64,000 nucleotides of DNA, taken from a virus. The stretch lies in IMG/VR virus record IMGVR_UViG_3300050821_010761, positions 40,808 through 104,807 of that record; one strand, 5' to 3'. The position numbers were made by a program, and so were the translations under genes. The notes under the pieces are model-generated. The model ran no database searches, was not told the origin of the DNA, and saw nothing but the letters and a program-made list of their open reading frames with translations. Shown here piece after piece: positions 50,410 to 58,643 of the stretch (position 1 is the stretch's first letter; each line of letters starts with the position of its first letter).

Positions 50410-50438
50410 TTGACATCATCGTACAATTAAGGTAACGT
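50410..50438 (+). promoter_or_regulatory. Promoter of the homing endonuclease gene
   Basis: TTGACA (50410-50415) and TAACGT (50433-50438) with a 17-base spacer. It lies right after the capsid terminator and gives the endonuclease its own transcript; GGAG precedes the ATG. A TACAAT element inside the spacer (50422-50427) resembles the motif upstream of the head genes. Confidence 0.6.
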
Positions 50439-50457
50439 TGGGTTATGGAGAGCAAAA

Positions 50458-51996
50458 ATGCCAAACAAATCAAAAATAGTCGGTGAGATAGAAGTAAAAG
50501 TTAGAGAAATGTGCGAAAAGGGATACAATCCAACGCACATTGGCAAACAAGTAGGACTAGCAAAGGATACGATCAAGTCCTGGGCTAATAAAAACGGGAT
50601 CGTTCTTAGTAATAGGCTAAGCAGTAAAATAATAGACTTAGAGCCAAAAATAATCGAGCTTTTAAAAAACGGCGTTTCCAGAAAACAGATTCAGACTCAA
50701 TTACATGTTCATTATGATCAAGTTACAGAGATCTCTCTACGCCATGGCATCAAAATTAAAGATCAACTTGAAGCAGCTATAGACAAAACTATCTCTTTAG
50801 AGGAAGCCCAAAAAAGGCTCCCACCAGATGGCAGCCAAGTCATTGGCTACGATCAACAGAAAAATAAGTACATTATTAAGGCTTTAGACGGCTTTATTTA
50901 TCATAAATCATCTGCCAAAATCAAACAGGGAGATCCTCGCGGCAAGAGTGGTACCCCCTTAACCATAGAAAATGTTAAGGAACAATTGGTTAAGCTTGGC
51001 TACGAGTATGTTGAAGGTTTTACAATCAAAAGAAAACCATTAAAGGCTAAACATCTAAAATGTGGGCAAATTAGAGAGAATAGGCTTGAGAATTTTTATT
51101 TTCAAGATTGTCCAACGTGTTCTAATACTGGAACGTCTAAAGCAGAATTGGAATTACTTGAATGGGTTAGAACGTTCTATCCTAGCGCTCACAAGTACAA
51201 GTTTCAGGAACGTATAACTAAGCCAAAGGAGATTGACATTTACATACCAGAACTGAAGCTAGGCATAGAATATTGTGGACTTTACTTTCATTCTGAAAAA
51301 ATAGAGAATGCTGGAGAAAGTAAACATTACAAAAAGATGTTGGCAGCCAATGAAATTGGCATTCGTTTGATCACCATTTTTGAAAATGAGTGGTTGAACA
51401 AGCGCGATCAGATAAAGGGTTTTCTTATCTCCATCTTTAAAAGAAACGAGCGTATCGTTTATGCCAGAGACTGCAAAGTAGTCGAATTGGATTGTGACGT
51501 AGCTAACGCTTTCTTAAATGAAACTCACATACAGGGAAAAACCACTAATAATGGCATTTTCTATGGACTAGTTTATGAGGGAGAATTGCTAGCTGTGGTA
51601 AATGGCGGCATGCATCCACAAAAAGCTCAAAAAAGCGATACCCTTTATCTAAATCGATTGGCGTTCAAATTTAACACTACGGTAGTTGGAGGCTCTTCTA
51701 GATTATTCTCATATCTTGTAAAATATGCAAAAAGTAATAATTATAATAAAATCATCTCATGGTCTGACAATAGGTGGTCTGAAGGGAATGTTTATAGTAC
51801 TCTCGGATTCACATTCGATTCGCAAAAACTTAAAGGTCGCGGTTTAAGAGATGGCTCTATTTGGCCTGAATTTTATTACTGTTTTATGGGAAGCATATAT
51901 ACAAAAAAGGGTGTGAAAAAACTTCAACTCGATACAACCATGTTGCCTAAAGTCTATGATTGTGGCAAAAAACGCTGGATCTTCAATATTCCATGA
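50458..51996 (+). CDS. Homing endonuclease-like protein, VSR-type nuclease domain
   Basis: 512 aa. Two short helix-turn-helix units (about 10-40 and 55-85) precede a Cys-containing linker (CGQIR and CPTCS, about 205-225). The nuclease core at about 225-310 shows SKAELELLEWVRTFYP, EIDIYIPELKLGIEYCGLYFHSEK, and ITIFENEW: the same order of Glu, Asp, Glu and His as the EDxHD proteins. The last 200 residues are a separate domain (RLAFKFNTTVVGGSSRLFSYL, W-rich) often found in phage homing enzymes. It lies 3' of the capsid gene with its own promoter, as an independent mobile gene. Confidence 0.75.
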   Translation: MPNKSKIVGEIEVKVREMCEKGYNPTHIGKQVGLAKDTIKSWANKNGIVLSNRLSSKIIDLEPKIIELLKNGVSRKQIQTQLHVHYDQVTEISLRHGIKIKDQLEAAIDKTISLEEAQKRLPPDGSQVIGYDQQKNKYIIKALDGFIYHKSSAKIKQGDPRGKSGTPLTIENVKEQLVKLGYEYVEGFTIKRKPLKAKHLKCGQIRENRLENFYFQDCPTCSNTGTSKAELELLEWVRTFYPSAHKYKFQERITKPKEIDIYIPELKLGIEYCGLYFHSEKIENAGESKHYKKMLAANEIGIRLITIFENEWLNKRDQIKGFLISIFKRNERIVYARDCKVVELDCDVANAFLNETHIQGKTTNNGIFYGLVYEGELLAVVNGGMHPQKAQKSDTLYLNRLAFKFNTTVVGGSSRLFSYLVKYAKSNNYNKIISWSDNRWSEGNVYSTLGFTFDSQKLKGRGLRDGSIWPEFYYCFMGSIYTKKGVKKLQLDTTMLPKVYDCGKKRWIFNIP

Positions 51997-52022
51997 TAGA
52001 AGTCTTTATCCATGGAGGACTT

Positions 52023-52829
52023 ATGTCTGACGATACTATAGAAGCGAGCGAAAACGAGGCGCCACCAGCAGTCGGTCAAATTCTGCGAGTAGAAAAAGAG
52101 GAGATTCTTTACAAAAAATACTTGACACCTAAAGCTCTAGCTTGTATGGATGGCAAACAGGCAAAAACACTAGTTGCAGTTGAGGAAGATGGAAAATGCT
52201 ACAGAGCTATTTTCTTCTCCGTTCTTATCCGCAAAGGAAACACGGAAAAAGGTGTAAAGGTAATTGCAAAGATTATAAACGAACTAGCAGAGGAAGGGCT
52301 GATTCATTCAATTTTATCGCCCATTAGTTCCTTGACACTAGCTAAGCAGCTGATGGTATTTGACCAAGCCGCAGTTTTCTGCTTCCCGTTGGTACCAGCT
52401 GATAAGCACGATGAAATAACGAAAAGGTACAATAAGATAGCGGTACCAGAAGGTGGAATAGGGGAATCTGTCGACGATTTTCGCTTACCTCTTGAAGATG
52501 GTGAATTCGTGACGGCACTATATGTGATGCCCGATCTAAATGCAGCTTGTACTAGGGAAGAAATGGACCTACTAGTACAAAAAGAAATTGATTCCTATCT
52601 ATCCGTCCTCCCAAAGGGAACCGTAGTCAGAGACATCGTCCCGTGTGCTATAGCCTCTTTAGCTTTGCCATACGAGGTTCATTTTTACAATCCACTGATG
52701 AAGAAAGTGAAATCCGTTTCCTTGGATTATGTTAGATGCATAGAGCGAGTGGAAGGAAAACTAGAAGAGTTCAATCTATTGACTGGAATTAAGTATTTCG
52801 ATATTGATAAAAAAGAACTTTTCAAGTAA
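52023..52829 (+). CDS. Hypothetical protein, 268 aa
   Basis: The start is ATG 52023, which has GGAGG upstream; the longer frame from 51960 overlaps the endonuclease. An alpha/beta protein with conserved-looking strand pairs (KTLVAVEEDGKCYRAIFF), many Leu, and Asp-rich loops. It is eight bases from the phosphoesterase gene. Unrecognised. Confidence 0.6.
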   Translation: MSDDTIEASENEAPPAVGQILRVEKEEILYKKYLTPKALACMDGKQAKTLVAVEEDGKCYRAIFFSVLIRKGNTEKGVKVIAKIINELAEEGLIHSILSPISSLTLAKQLMVFDQAAVFCFPLVPADKHDEITKRYNKIAVPEGGIGESVDDFRLPLEDGEFVTALYVMPDLNAACTREEMDLLVQKEIDSYLSVLPKGTVVRDIVPCAIASLALPYEVHFYNPLMKKVKSVSLDYVRCIERVEGKLEEFNLLTGIKYFDIDKKELFK

Positions 52830-52837
52830 AATGTACT

Positions 52838-53533
52838 ATGGAAAAACTGATCATCGACCTCCTTTCTGATACTCACAATCAGCATGAAAAATTTACATGC
52901 GATGGTGGTGACATTCTTTTGCACGCTGGCGACGCTTCTTTGCGCGGATCCGAAGTTGAAATTCTTACATTTTTAGATTGGTTTGCAAAACAGGATTATT
53001 CTTATTTAATATTTGTCCCTGGAAATCACGATTGGTTTGCGGAAAGAATGCCAGTAAGAATGGCCGAAGAGTGTCAAAAACGCAACATCATTCTCCTCAA
53101 TGACTCAGGCGTTGAGATCGAAGGTATAAAGGTTTGGGGTTCGGCAATTCAGCCCTGGTTCCATAATTGGGCCTTTAATCGTTTGCGTGGCGACGACATT
53201 AAGCACCATTGGGACATGATTCCTGAAGATACCGAGATTTTGATCACCCACGGGCCGCCAGCTGGTATCCTGGATACTGTTGCCTTTGTCAATGGTAATC
53301 CTAAAGAAGGCGCTGGATGCAAGGATTTATTAGATAAGATACTGAAAACACAAGTAAAACTGCACATTTTTGGTCACATTCACGAGGCTAGAGGCATACA
53401 CTACGTTGGTCCTAGCACATTTGTAAATGCTTCATGCTTGGATAGGATGTATTATCCTGCTAGTAAAAGACCAATTCGTACTACTAGAGAACTCGTACAG
53501 GACGGCAGTATAGTCTATCTAGCCGAAGAATAA
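52838..53533 (+). CDS. Calcineurin-like metallophosphoesterase, 231 aa
   Basis: The complete motif set is visible: LLSDTHNQ (D-x-H, about 9-11), LHAGDASLRG (about 29), FVPGNHDWF (about 62), LITHGPP (about 135) and HIFGHIHEARG (GHxH, about 180). It binds two metals and hydrolyses phosphoesters. The short length resembles phage and YfcE-type enzymes. Substrate unknown; 2',3'-cyclic nucleotides or nucleic acid ends are possible. It is followed by a small virion-like gene after a hairpin. Confidence 0.85.
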   Translation: MEKLIIDLLSDTHNQHEKFTCDGGDILLHAGDASLRGSEVEILTFLDWFAKQDYSYLIFVPGNHDWFAERMPVRMAEECQKRNIILLNDSGVEIEGIKVWGSAIQPWFHNWAFNRLRGDDIKHHWDMIPEDTEILITHGPPAGILDTVAFVNGNPKEGAGCKDLLDKILKTQVKLHIFGHIHEARGIHYVGPSTFVNASCLDRMYYPASKRPIRTTRELVQDGSIVYLAEE

Positions 53534-53550
53534 TAATCTTATTCGTATTC

Positions 53551-53564
53551 CCTGCATAAGCAGG
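53551..53564 (+). promoter_or_regulatory. Small hairpin in the leader of the 152-aa gene
   Basis: CCTGC-ATAA-GCAGG forms a perfect 5-bp stem with a 4-base loop 24 bases before the ATG at 53588, ahead of an AAAGGAG site. It has no T-tract, so it is not a terminator; an RNA-stability or binding element is possible. Confidence 0.4.
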
Positions 53565-53587
53565 TTAAACCTAAAGGAGTATAAAAT

Positions 53588-54046
53588 ATGGGATTACTAA
53601 ATACAACGATCAAAAGGCTTATTATCGCCTTGTCTGGTCAAAAAGCTGGCAATAACGTTGCTGGAGCAATCGGCCTATACGGTGGCGCACGTATTAATGC
53701 AAGCGCTGATACGGTAGAATATTCTGTTGGCGACGTTTCGGTAGCATTAGATTCTGGTGGAGCACCATGCACATACAGAGTTTTCTTTCCAAATGCAAAC
53801 AAAAACATTCAATCTATCGACTGGATTGATGTGAAAGGTTTCACTCCCAGGGCACCAAGTGGAGTAGAGACTCTTGACGCATTGGTGTGCGGATACAATT
53901 ACGACACGACTCTTAATCAGTGGTATGTTACTGTTCAAATCGTAACATATGGAACTGGAGCGGCTGTTACCGAAGTAACTTCGGCTGGATACGTTCTTGG
54001 TATCAGAGTGGCAGTTACTTATCTTCCTAGTGCCAACGCACTGTAA
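53588..54046 (+). CDS. Virion-like protein, 152 aa
   Basis: A Gly/Ala/Val-rich, strand-rich protein similar in feel to small head or tail decoration proteins; YRVFFPNANKNIQSIDWIDVKG is a long beta region. The gene is isolated between a hairpin and an intrinsic terminator, so it is expressed alone or with the upstream phosphoesterase. Codons resemble the capsid genes. No family recognised. Confidence 0.6.
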   Translation: MGLLNTTIKRLIIALSGQKAGNNVAGAIGLYGGARINASADTVEYSVGDVSVALDSGGAPCTYRVFFPNANKNIQSIDWIDVKGFTPRAPSGVETLDALVCGYNYDTTLNQWYVTVQIVTYGTGAAVTEVTSAGYVLGIRVAVTYLPSANAL

Positions 54047-54061
54047 TATAAAAGATTTTTT

Positions 54062-54088
54062 AAAGGCCCTGTTTCGGGGCCTTTTTTA
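54062..54088 (+). terminator. Intrinsic terminator after the 152-aa gene
   Basis: An 8-bp stem AAAGGCCC/GGGCCTTT (54062-54069 with 54077-54084) with a 7-base loop, followed by T-rich bases. It lies in the gap to the convergent thymidylate kinase gene. Confidence 0.9.
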
Positions 54089-54089
54089 T

Positions 54090-54734
54090 TTAAGCCTTAC
54101 CGATTGATTCTTGAATCTGATCTAGAATCACATCTAGTTGTTTTTTAACGCCTTCCAAGCTTTCATTCGCATTCACGAAAAATTTCTCAATTCCATTACA
54201 TTCAGAAAGATATTTTTCAAATGATTTACGCACCTTCTCTTGAAACTCGACACCCTTCATTTCTATCGCGTCCATCCCTTCTCCACGTTTTATACGACGT
54301 TTTAAGGCAGTTTCCGTATTAACGTCAAAATAAATGACGATATCTGGTAAAGCGGTCTGTTTTGCCATGAAATTTTCAAATAGCGCCATTACAAATGCCT
54401 GAGAAGTATTATGTAAACCGTACGCCAAATGCGAAAAGTATCCGCGATCAGAAATAATTAAGTCTGGTGAATCTTTACTTTTTTTCAAATTTTTAAGCCA
54501 TATGTCGCTTTCTATTCTCATAGCAGAAAAAATAAGTTCCATGGTTTCTCCGCTCATGTTATTTTTTGGATCTAGTACCAATTCACGCATTTTTATGCAT
54601 GAATCTACATGTGGATTGCCCACCTCCCTAGTTTCTATGGCTGACAAGTTTCGTTTTTTTGCTTCTTCCACCAAATATTTTAGACCAGTGGTTTTGCCAG
54701 ATCCATCAACTCCTTCGCATTCTATCTTAATCAT
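54090..54734 (-). CDS. tmk: Thymidylate kinase
   Basis: A 214-aa dTMP kinase: P-loop ECEGVDGSGKTTG (about 5-17), DR motif IISDRGYFSH (about 93-102), and a lid with KRRIKRGEG. It phosphorylates dTMP to dTDP with ATP for DNA synthesis. The gene is minus-strand amid plus-strand late genes and is preceded by a homing endonuclease that overlaps it by eight bases, which suggests the pair arrived as a unit. Confidence 0.9.
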   Translation of the reverse strand: MIKIECEGVDGSGKTTGLKYLVEEAKKRNLSAIETREVGNPHVDSCIKMRELVLDPKNNMSGETMELIFSAMRIESDIWLKNLKKSKDSPDLIISDRGYFSHLAYGLHNTSQAFVMALFENFMAKQTALPDIVIYFDVNTETALKRRIKRGEGMDAIEMKGVEFQEKVRKSFEKYLSECNGIEKFFVNANESLEGVKKQLDVILDQIQESIGKA

Positions 54735-55533
54735 TTTTCCTAGTCCTTTTGTATCCCAATGTTTTTAATTTACTTAAGTCCCACAATTCTGAATTGGCAT
54801 GTACGATTTTGAACCAATCCCATTTTTCCTGGGCATCCTTCCAGAAATGTCCCTTTATTTCTACATACACATTTTCTTTTTCAAGAAAGAAATCTGGGCG
54901 ATATGTTCTGCCATCAGGCATGATAAAAACGTCTTTCTGCCAAGAAAAATCTATCATGTTTTTGTTCAAATAGTCAACAACAAAGTTTTCATATGATCCA
55001 ACACAACAAAGGACTTCACTTGTTTTCCAGTGTATCATATTTGTTGATTTTAGTTGAGATTTCATAGACTTAGAGAAAAAAGCATCGCTTTGCATGGTAT
55101 GACTAATGCCATATCTTTTCTCCATGGTACTTTTCATTTTCGACATCTTACCATTTGGGTGCCCACATCTTTTTTCAAGAACGTTCCTTGCAGTAGTCCA
55201 CCATTCTCCATATTGTTCATCTATAAATCTGGCTTTCTTATTCAAGCCGTAAAATGTTGAAATATCTATAGAAATTCCTTTTGGTAACGTATATCTTTTT
55301 AATGTCTCATTTAGTTTTTTTGCAGAAGATTTTTCCCTACCTCTATTTTTATGCAAATGTCCCCGAGCCACATTCAAAGGAAATGCCCACCACTCTCCGT
55401 ATTTTTCGTCTATGAATCTAGCCTTATTATGGGTATGAGTATACGTAGATTCGTCAAGTTTAACATATTCTGGAAGAGAATTTTTGAGGGTTTGGAGAGC
55501 TTTAAATTTCATTTTATCTATGTAGTCACTCAT
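54727..55533 (-). CDS. Homing endonuclease-like protein, PD-(D/E)XK type
   Basis: The 268-aa protein has two repeats of KARFIDExYGEWW (about residues 36-48 and 102-114), a DNA-binding repeat seen in phage homing enzymes. The C-terminal core shows YENFVVDYL, TYRPDFFLEKENVYVEIKGHFW (PD-x-n-EIK), and helical ends, the PD-(D/E)XK catalytic order. It lies before tmk and is transcribed from a promoter with a palindrome in its spacer. The coding region is A/T-rich. Confidence 0.75.
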   Translation of the reverse strand: MSDYIDKMKFKALQTLKNSLPEYVKLDESTYTHTHNKARFIDEKYGEWWAFPLNVARGHLHKNRGREKSSAKKLNETLKRYTLPKGISIDISTFYGLNKKARFIDEQYGEWWTTARNVLEKRCGHPNGKMSKMKSTMEKRYGISHTMQSDAFFSKSMKSQLKSTNMIHWKTSEVLCCVGSYENFVVDYLNKNMIDFSWQKDVFIMPDGRTYRPDFFLEKENVYVEIKGHFWKDAQEKWDWFKIVHANSELWDLSKLKTLGYKRTRKND

Positions 55534-55540
55534 TTACATA

Positions 55541-55569
55541 AGATTACCATTAATGGTATACATATACAA
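55541..55569 (-). promoter_or_regulatory. Promoter with palindromic operator, apparently leaderless
   Basis: TTGTAT (55564-55569) and TAATCT (55541-55546) with a 17-base spacer on the minus strand. The perfect 14-bp palindrome TACCATTAATGGTA (55545-55558) lies in the spacer and reaches the -10 box, a classic repressor site. Seven bases separate the -10 box from the ATG at 55533, with no Shine-Dalgarno. Confidence 0.6.
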
Positions 55570-55618
55570 ATAATAAAGAAGAGCAATCTTTGTCTAAAGT
55601 ACCGTCCTTGGAGAAAAA

Positions 55619-56071
55619 ATGCGCTTAAGTGCTAATATCATTGTAAATTATGCAAACACTAACCAATTTGCTTATGCAAATCAGTGGATAATCCGTGCTG
55701 GCGACCCGAATACGCTGTACTTTCAGATAGTTGATCTAGATCAAAATATCAACAACACTAATGGATCAAATGGTCAAAATTCCAACGGTCCAACTTCCAG
55801 TTTGAGATACATGCTTGGTTGTGGCGCTGGAACCACTCCTTATTCTGTTCAAGTAAAATTTTGCTCGATCGATGATACTAAAACTCTTGTCGTACAGGCT
55901 CAGCAAGCTGATGACTGTGATAGTTCTGTATGGTCGGTTAGCCTATCTGGCAATCAAATTGTTGCCGCTGGAAACGTCTACATTGCCGTAACCGAAGGCA
56001 ATTCTACCCGAACTTTTAAGCTAATGAATGCTCTATCTGTCGAGTATAATTCGACTTGTGGGTCTTGCTAG
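55619..56071 (+). CDS. Virion-like protein, 150 aa
   Basis: Asn/Thr/Ser/Gln-rich, strand-rich protein with several Cys (about six), reminiscent of small tail or neck proteins. It precedes the neck-like gene with a one-base TAGTG overlap. GGAG lies before the ATG. No family recognised. Confidence 0.6.
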   Translation: MRLSANIIVNYANTNQFAYANQWIIRAGDPNTLYFQIVDLDQNINNTNGSNGQNSNGPTSSLRYMLGCGAGTTPYSVQVKFCSIDDTKTLVVQAQQADDCDSSVWSVSLSGNQIVAAGNVYIAVTEGNSTRTFKLMNALSVEYNSTCGSC

Positions 56072-56904
56072 TGGATTTCAGAGAGACTGGACAAAAAACA
56101 TCGGGTACAGCAGTATATCCCGTTCACGCACAACAAACGTCTGGACTTTTAACCAGATGTGAGCCTTTACTTGATGTCAATAAATTCAAGCGCATATTCT
56201 TGACTGGCATTCCCCTAAGACTCAGAACTGGCGGAGTGATTACAGACGAAATCATCAGAGAAAGACTAAATTGGGCAATGAATGAAGCAGAGTTGATGAT
56301 TGGTTCCACTATCACACGTGAAGCCTTCATGCACAAAGTTCCATTCGATTATGCTTTATATAAATCCTACATTCACATCATGGCAGAAAAGGGTCCTATT
56401 ATTAGCCTTGAATCTTTAGCAATTGTGAGCGCCGACAATAACAATATTTTTACAATTCCCCCAACTTGGATCGAATGTACAAACTTCTCGAAGCGTTTGA
56501 TCAACGTCGTTCCACTTTTGGCTGCATATGGTGTCAACCAAGTTGGTGGTGCCGTAGGTAATGCTGGTATAGCATTTTTGACTGTCATGGATGGTCTTAA
56601 TTGGGTTCCTGCTTATTGGCAGATTAATTATACGGCTGGTCTTTCCAATACAGAAGGCCAAGTACCAATTCCAGTGAACGAGCTTATCGGTACAATTGCT
56701 GCCATTGATTTGTTGAGCATGATCGCAGCCACTTTCCTCTTCAACTCACAATCGCAAAGTCAAGACGGTATCAGTCAAAGTAGTTCTGGTCCAGGACCAA
56801 ACGTATACGCGAGACGTATAGAAGACCTAGAGAAAAAACGTGAAGTGCTCAAGAAACAGCTGAGATCGATTTTTTCGAACAGATATCTTGTCGGGAATTT
56901 CTAA
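56071..56904 (+). CDS. Possible neck or head-completion protein (GTG start)
   Basis: The start is GTG 56071, which overlaps the TAG of the previous gene; the longer frame from TTG 56056 is less likely. About 277 aa: an N-terminal strand region, a helical bundle (RERLNWAMNEAELMIGSTITREAF), then ADNNNIFTIPPTWIEC and a WQINYTAG strand, ending in a coiled coil (RRIEDLEKKREVLKKQL). Such layout is common in head-tail connector proteins, but no motif proves it. Confidence 0.5.
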   Translation: MDFRETGQKTSGTAVYPVHAQQTSGLLTRCEPLLDVNKFKRIFLTGIPLRLRTGGVITDEIIRERLNWAMNEAELMIGSTITREAFMHKVPFDYALYKSYIHIMAEKGPIISLESLAIVSADNNNIFTIPPTWIECTNFSKRLINVVPLLAAYGVNQVGGAVGNAGIAFLTVMDGLNWVPAYWQINYTAGLSNTEGQVPIPVNELIGTIAAIDLLSMIAATFLFNSQSQSQDGISQSSSGPGPNVYARRIEDLEKKREVLKKQLRSIFSNRYLVGNF

Positions 56905-57965
56905 TGGCTGCGGCGGCGAAAAGAGGCGAGGGCGTCCACAACAGCTACAAAGAAGAAGCAAAAAAAGGATGCGACGTATTATTCCGCGTAAAGATTAAAG
57001 GTAGAAAAACTCTTGTTGATGATATTCCTCTGCATATGTCACTTAAAATTTTTAGTGATCCCAAGGAATACGACTTAGATGAACTTAAGTCTTATGTAAA
57101 AGAACATGATATTTGCTCGCCAGATCCTAAAGATCTCAAATTAACTCCCATCATCTTCACCGCAGAAAAATCGAAACTCGATTACTATATGCTTAAGATA
57201 GAGGGTTTGCCTCCAAAATATAAAGCTCTATATGATCATTATAAGCATGTCGGTAATGTTTACAAAGAATTCATGACTCACGTCACCATAGATAAAGCGT
57301 TGTATGATGATTTGAAAGAAAATGGCATAAAAGCAGAAGATATAGAATTTGGTCCACTAATGGTAGAGCATGGTTCAAATAACGCCATTCATACTTTCGA
57401 CAAATCGGAAAAACTGGACAAAGGTATTAAACACGTTGCTGCTGCTCTTGGAGTAGTTGGCGCTATGGCTTCTCAGCCAGCAAAAGCTCCTGCTCCCCAA
57501 GCTGATCGTTCACCTGCTATGGTACAGCCAAATGCCTATAGTAGCAAAAGAATGCTTAATACTATATCATCAGTGGAAAGTCAACACGGCAAGTTTCAAA
57601 ATCATAAGCCCGTTGGTGGTATTCACGGTGGGGAGAGCGCTTATGGCAAATATGCTCTTATGCCTGCGACTATCAGAGACACCATCCATATGGATCCTCA
57701 ATTAAAAATCAAGCATGCAAAAGCTATGAATCTACGTGGCGATGATATGCGACGCTACATGGAAGATAATCCAGGATTAGAAGATACGATAGCGCAGAAA
57801 CATTTATCAAGATTAGAGCATCACTTTGGACAAAATCCAGAGAAAATTGGTTATGCATGGCTTAACGGTGTTCGCGGTACCTATAAGGCTGGCAAGAATA
57901 AGATGGACATTTCGAATCACTGGCATGTGAAAAAAATAAAAGATGCCTATTCAAAGGAAAAATAA
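56904..57965 (+). CDS. 2H-phosphoesterase-like domain fused to transglycosylase-like domain, 353 aa
   Basis: The N-terminal 165 residues hold two HxS/T motifs 82 residues apart: PLHMSLKIF (His44, Ser46) and FMTHVTIDK (His126, Thr128). That spacing and context fit the 2H phosphoesterase (LigT-like) superfamily, which acts on 2',3'-cyclic or cyclic oligonucleotide phosphates. After an Ala/Pro-rich linker, residues 215-330 contain ISSVESQHGKF (Glu225) and GGESAYGKYALMP, then HHFGQNPEKIGYAWLNG, like the lysozyme-type transglycosylase layout. It overlaps its neighbours by one base, so it is in the late operon. The two-domain reading is by motif. Confidence 0.6.
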   Translation: MAAAAKRGEGVHNSYKEEAKKGCDVLFRVKIKGRKTLVDDIPLHMSLKIFSDPKEYDLDELKSYVKEHDICSPDPKDLKLTPIIFTAEKSKLDYYMLKIEGLPPKYKALYDHYKHVGNVYKEFMTHVTIDKALYDDLKENGIKAEDIEFGPLMVEHGSNNAIHTFDKSEKLDKGIKHVAAALGVVGAMASQPAKAPAPQADRSPAMVQPNAYSSKRMLNTISSVESQHGKFQNHKPVGGIHGGESAYGKYALMPATIRDTIHMDPQLKIKHAKAMNLRGDDMRRYMEDNPGLEDTIAQKHLSRLEHHFGQNPEKIGYAWLNGVRGTYKAGKNKMDISNHWHVKKIKDAYSKEK

Positions 57966-58475
57966 ATGCAATTAACTCCAAATGAGATATCAGACATAGA
58001 AGAAATCGGTTTATTAAACGGTACGCCAGTTAAGATGATTCGTACCCGTGGCGGATTTCATATAGCCGTTGGCAGACCAAAAGGTAAAATGCAAGAAGAG
58101 GCACTCGCTGCTGGCTCCCATCCTGCAATCGTAAAGTATAACGTGGAGCGTCAACATCCAGATTTCCAACCTTCTATGATGAAAAGTGAACTTCTTTCTA
58201 GTCCTACTAAAGTTGAAAAACATTCACATTTCCTTTCTGATGATTTAAGAAAATCTGGCCATGATTTGTATTCTGTACAATCTGGTGAAAAAATAGAATT
58301 TCAGATTACCAAACAAAACGCAAAAGTATCTTCAGTAAATAGCTCCTTAGACAAAGGCGTTTTGGTTTTCAGTGATATGAATATTGATAAGAAGTTTGCT
58401 AGAGCCCTTGCTGGAGCAACTTCCGAAAAGGCTCTTTCTTGTGGTGCGAAGAAGATAAGAGTGGAGGGCAAATAA
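57966..58475 (+). CDS. Hypothetical protein, 169 aa
   Basis: Small alpha/beta N-terminal part (IEEIGLLNGTPVKMIRTRGGFHIAVG) and a charged helical C-terminus. Contains one KSE (MMKSELLS). It is directly followed by a GTG-start gene. Unrecognised; virion or assembly protein by position. Confidence 0.55.
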   Translation: MQLTPNEISDIEEIGLLNGTPVKMIRTRGGFHIAVGRPKGKMQEEALAAGSHPAIVKYNVERQHPDFQPSMMKSELLSSPTKVEKHSHFLSDDLRKSGHDLYSVQSGEKIEFQITKQNAKVSSVNSSLDKGVLVFSDMNIDKKFARALAGATSEKALSCGAKKIRVEGK

Positions 58476-58643
58476 GTGGCAAATAAAAAGATAAAATCTT
58501 GTAAAAAATCTACGAATGTTCGCGCAAAACAGGGAATGAACGCATCTGAATGGGACGCATTCATGAAAACGGTTGAATCTGTAAAGACAGAAGCAGACGA
58601 AAAACTTAAAGAAATTTCGCAAATTTGTTTAAAGAGAGCATAA
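58476..58643 (+). CDS. Small basic protein, 55 aa (GTG start)
   Basis: A frame opens at GTG 58476, right after the previous stop, and ends in TAA 58643, whose last base is the A of the next ATG. Preceding bases include GGAGGGC. Composition is Lys-rich (KKIKSCKKST) with a helical C-terminal half. The fit between neighbours supports it. Confidence 0.6.
   Translation: MANKKIKSCKKSTNVRAKQGMNASEWDAFMKTVESVKTEADEKLKEISQICLKRA

Noticed and set aside
50422-50427. TACAAT as the -10 box of the endonuclease promoter
   Set aside because: It would need a -35 box at about 50399-50404, which is poor; TTGACA with TAACGT at 17-base spacing is better.
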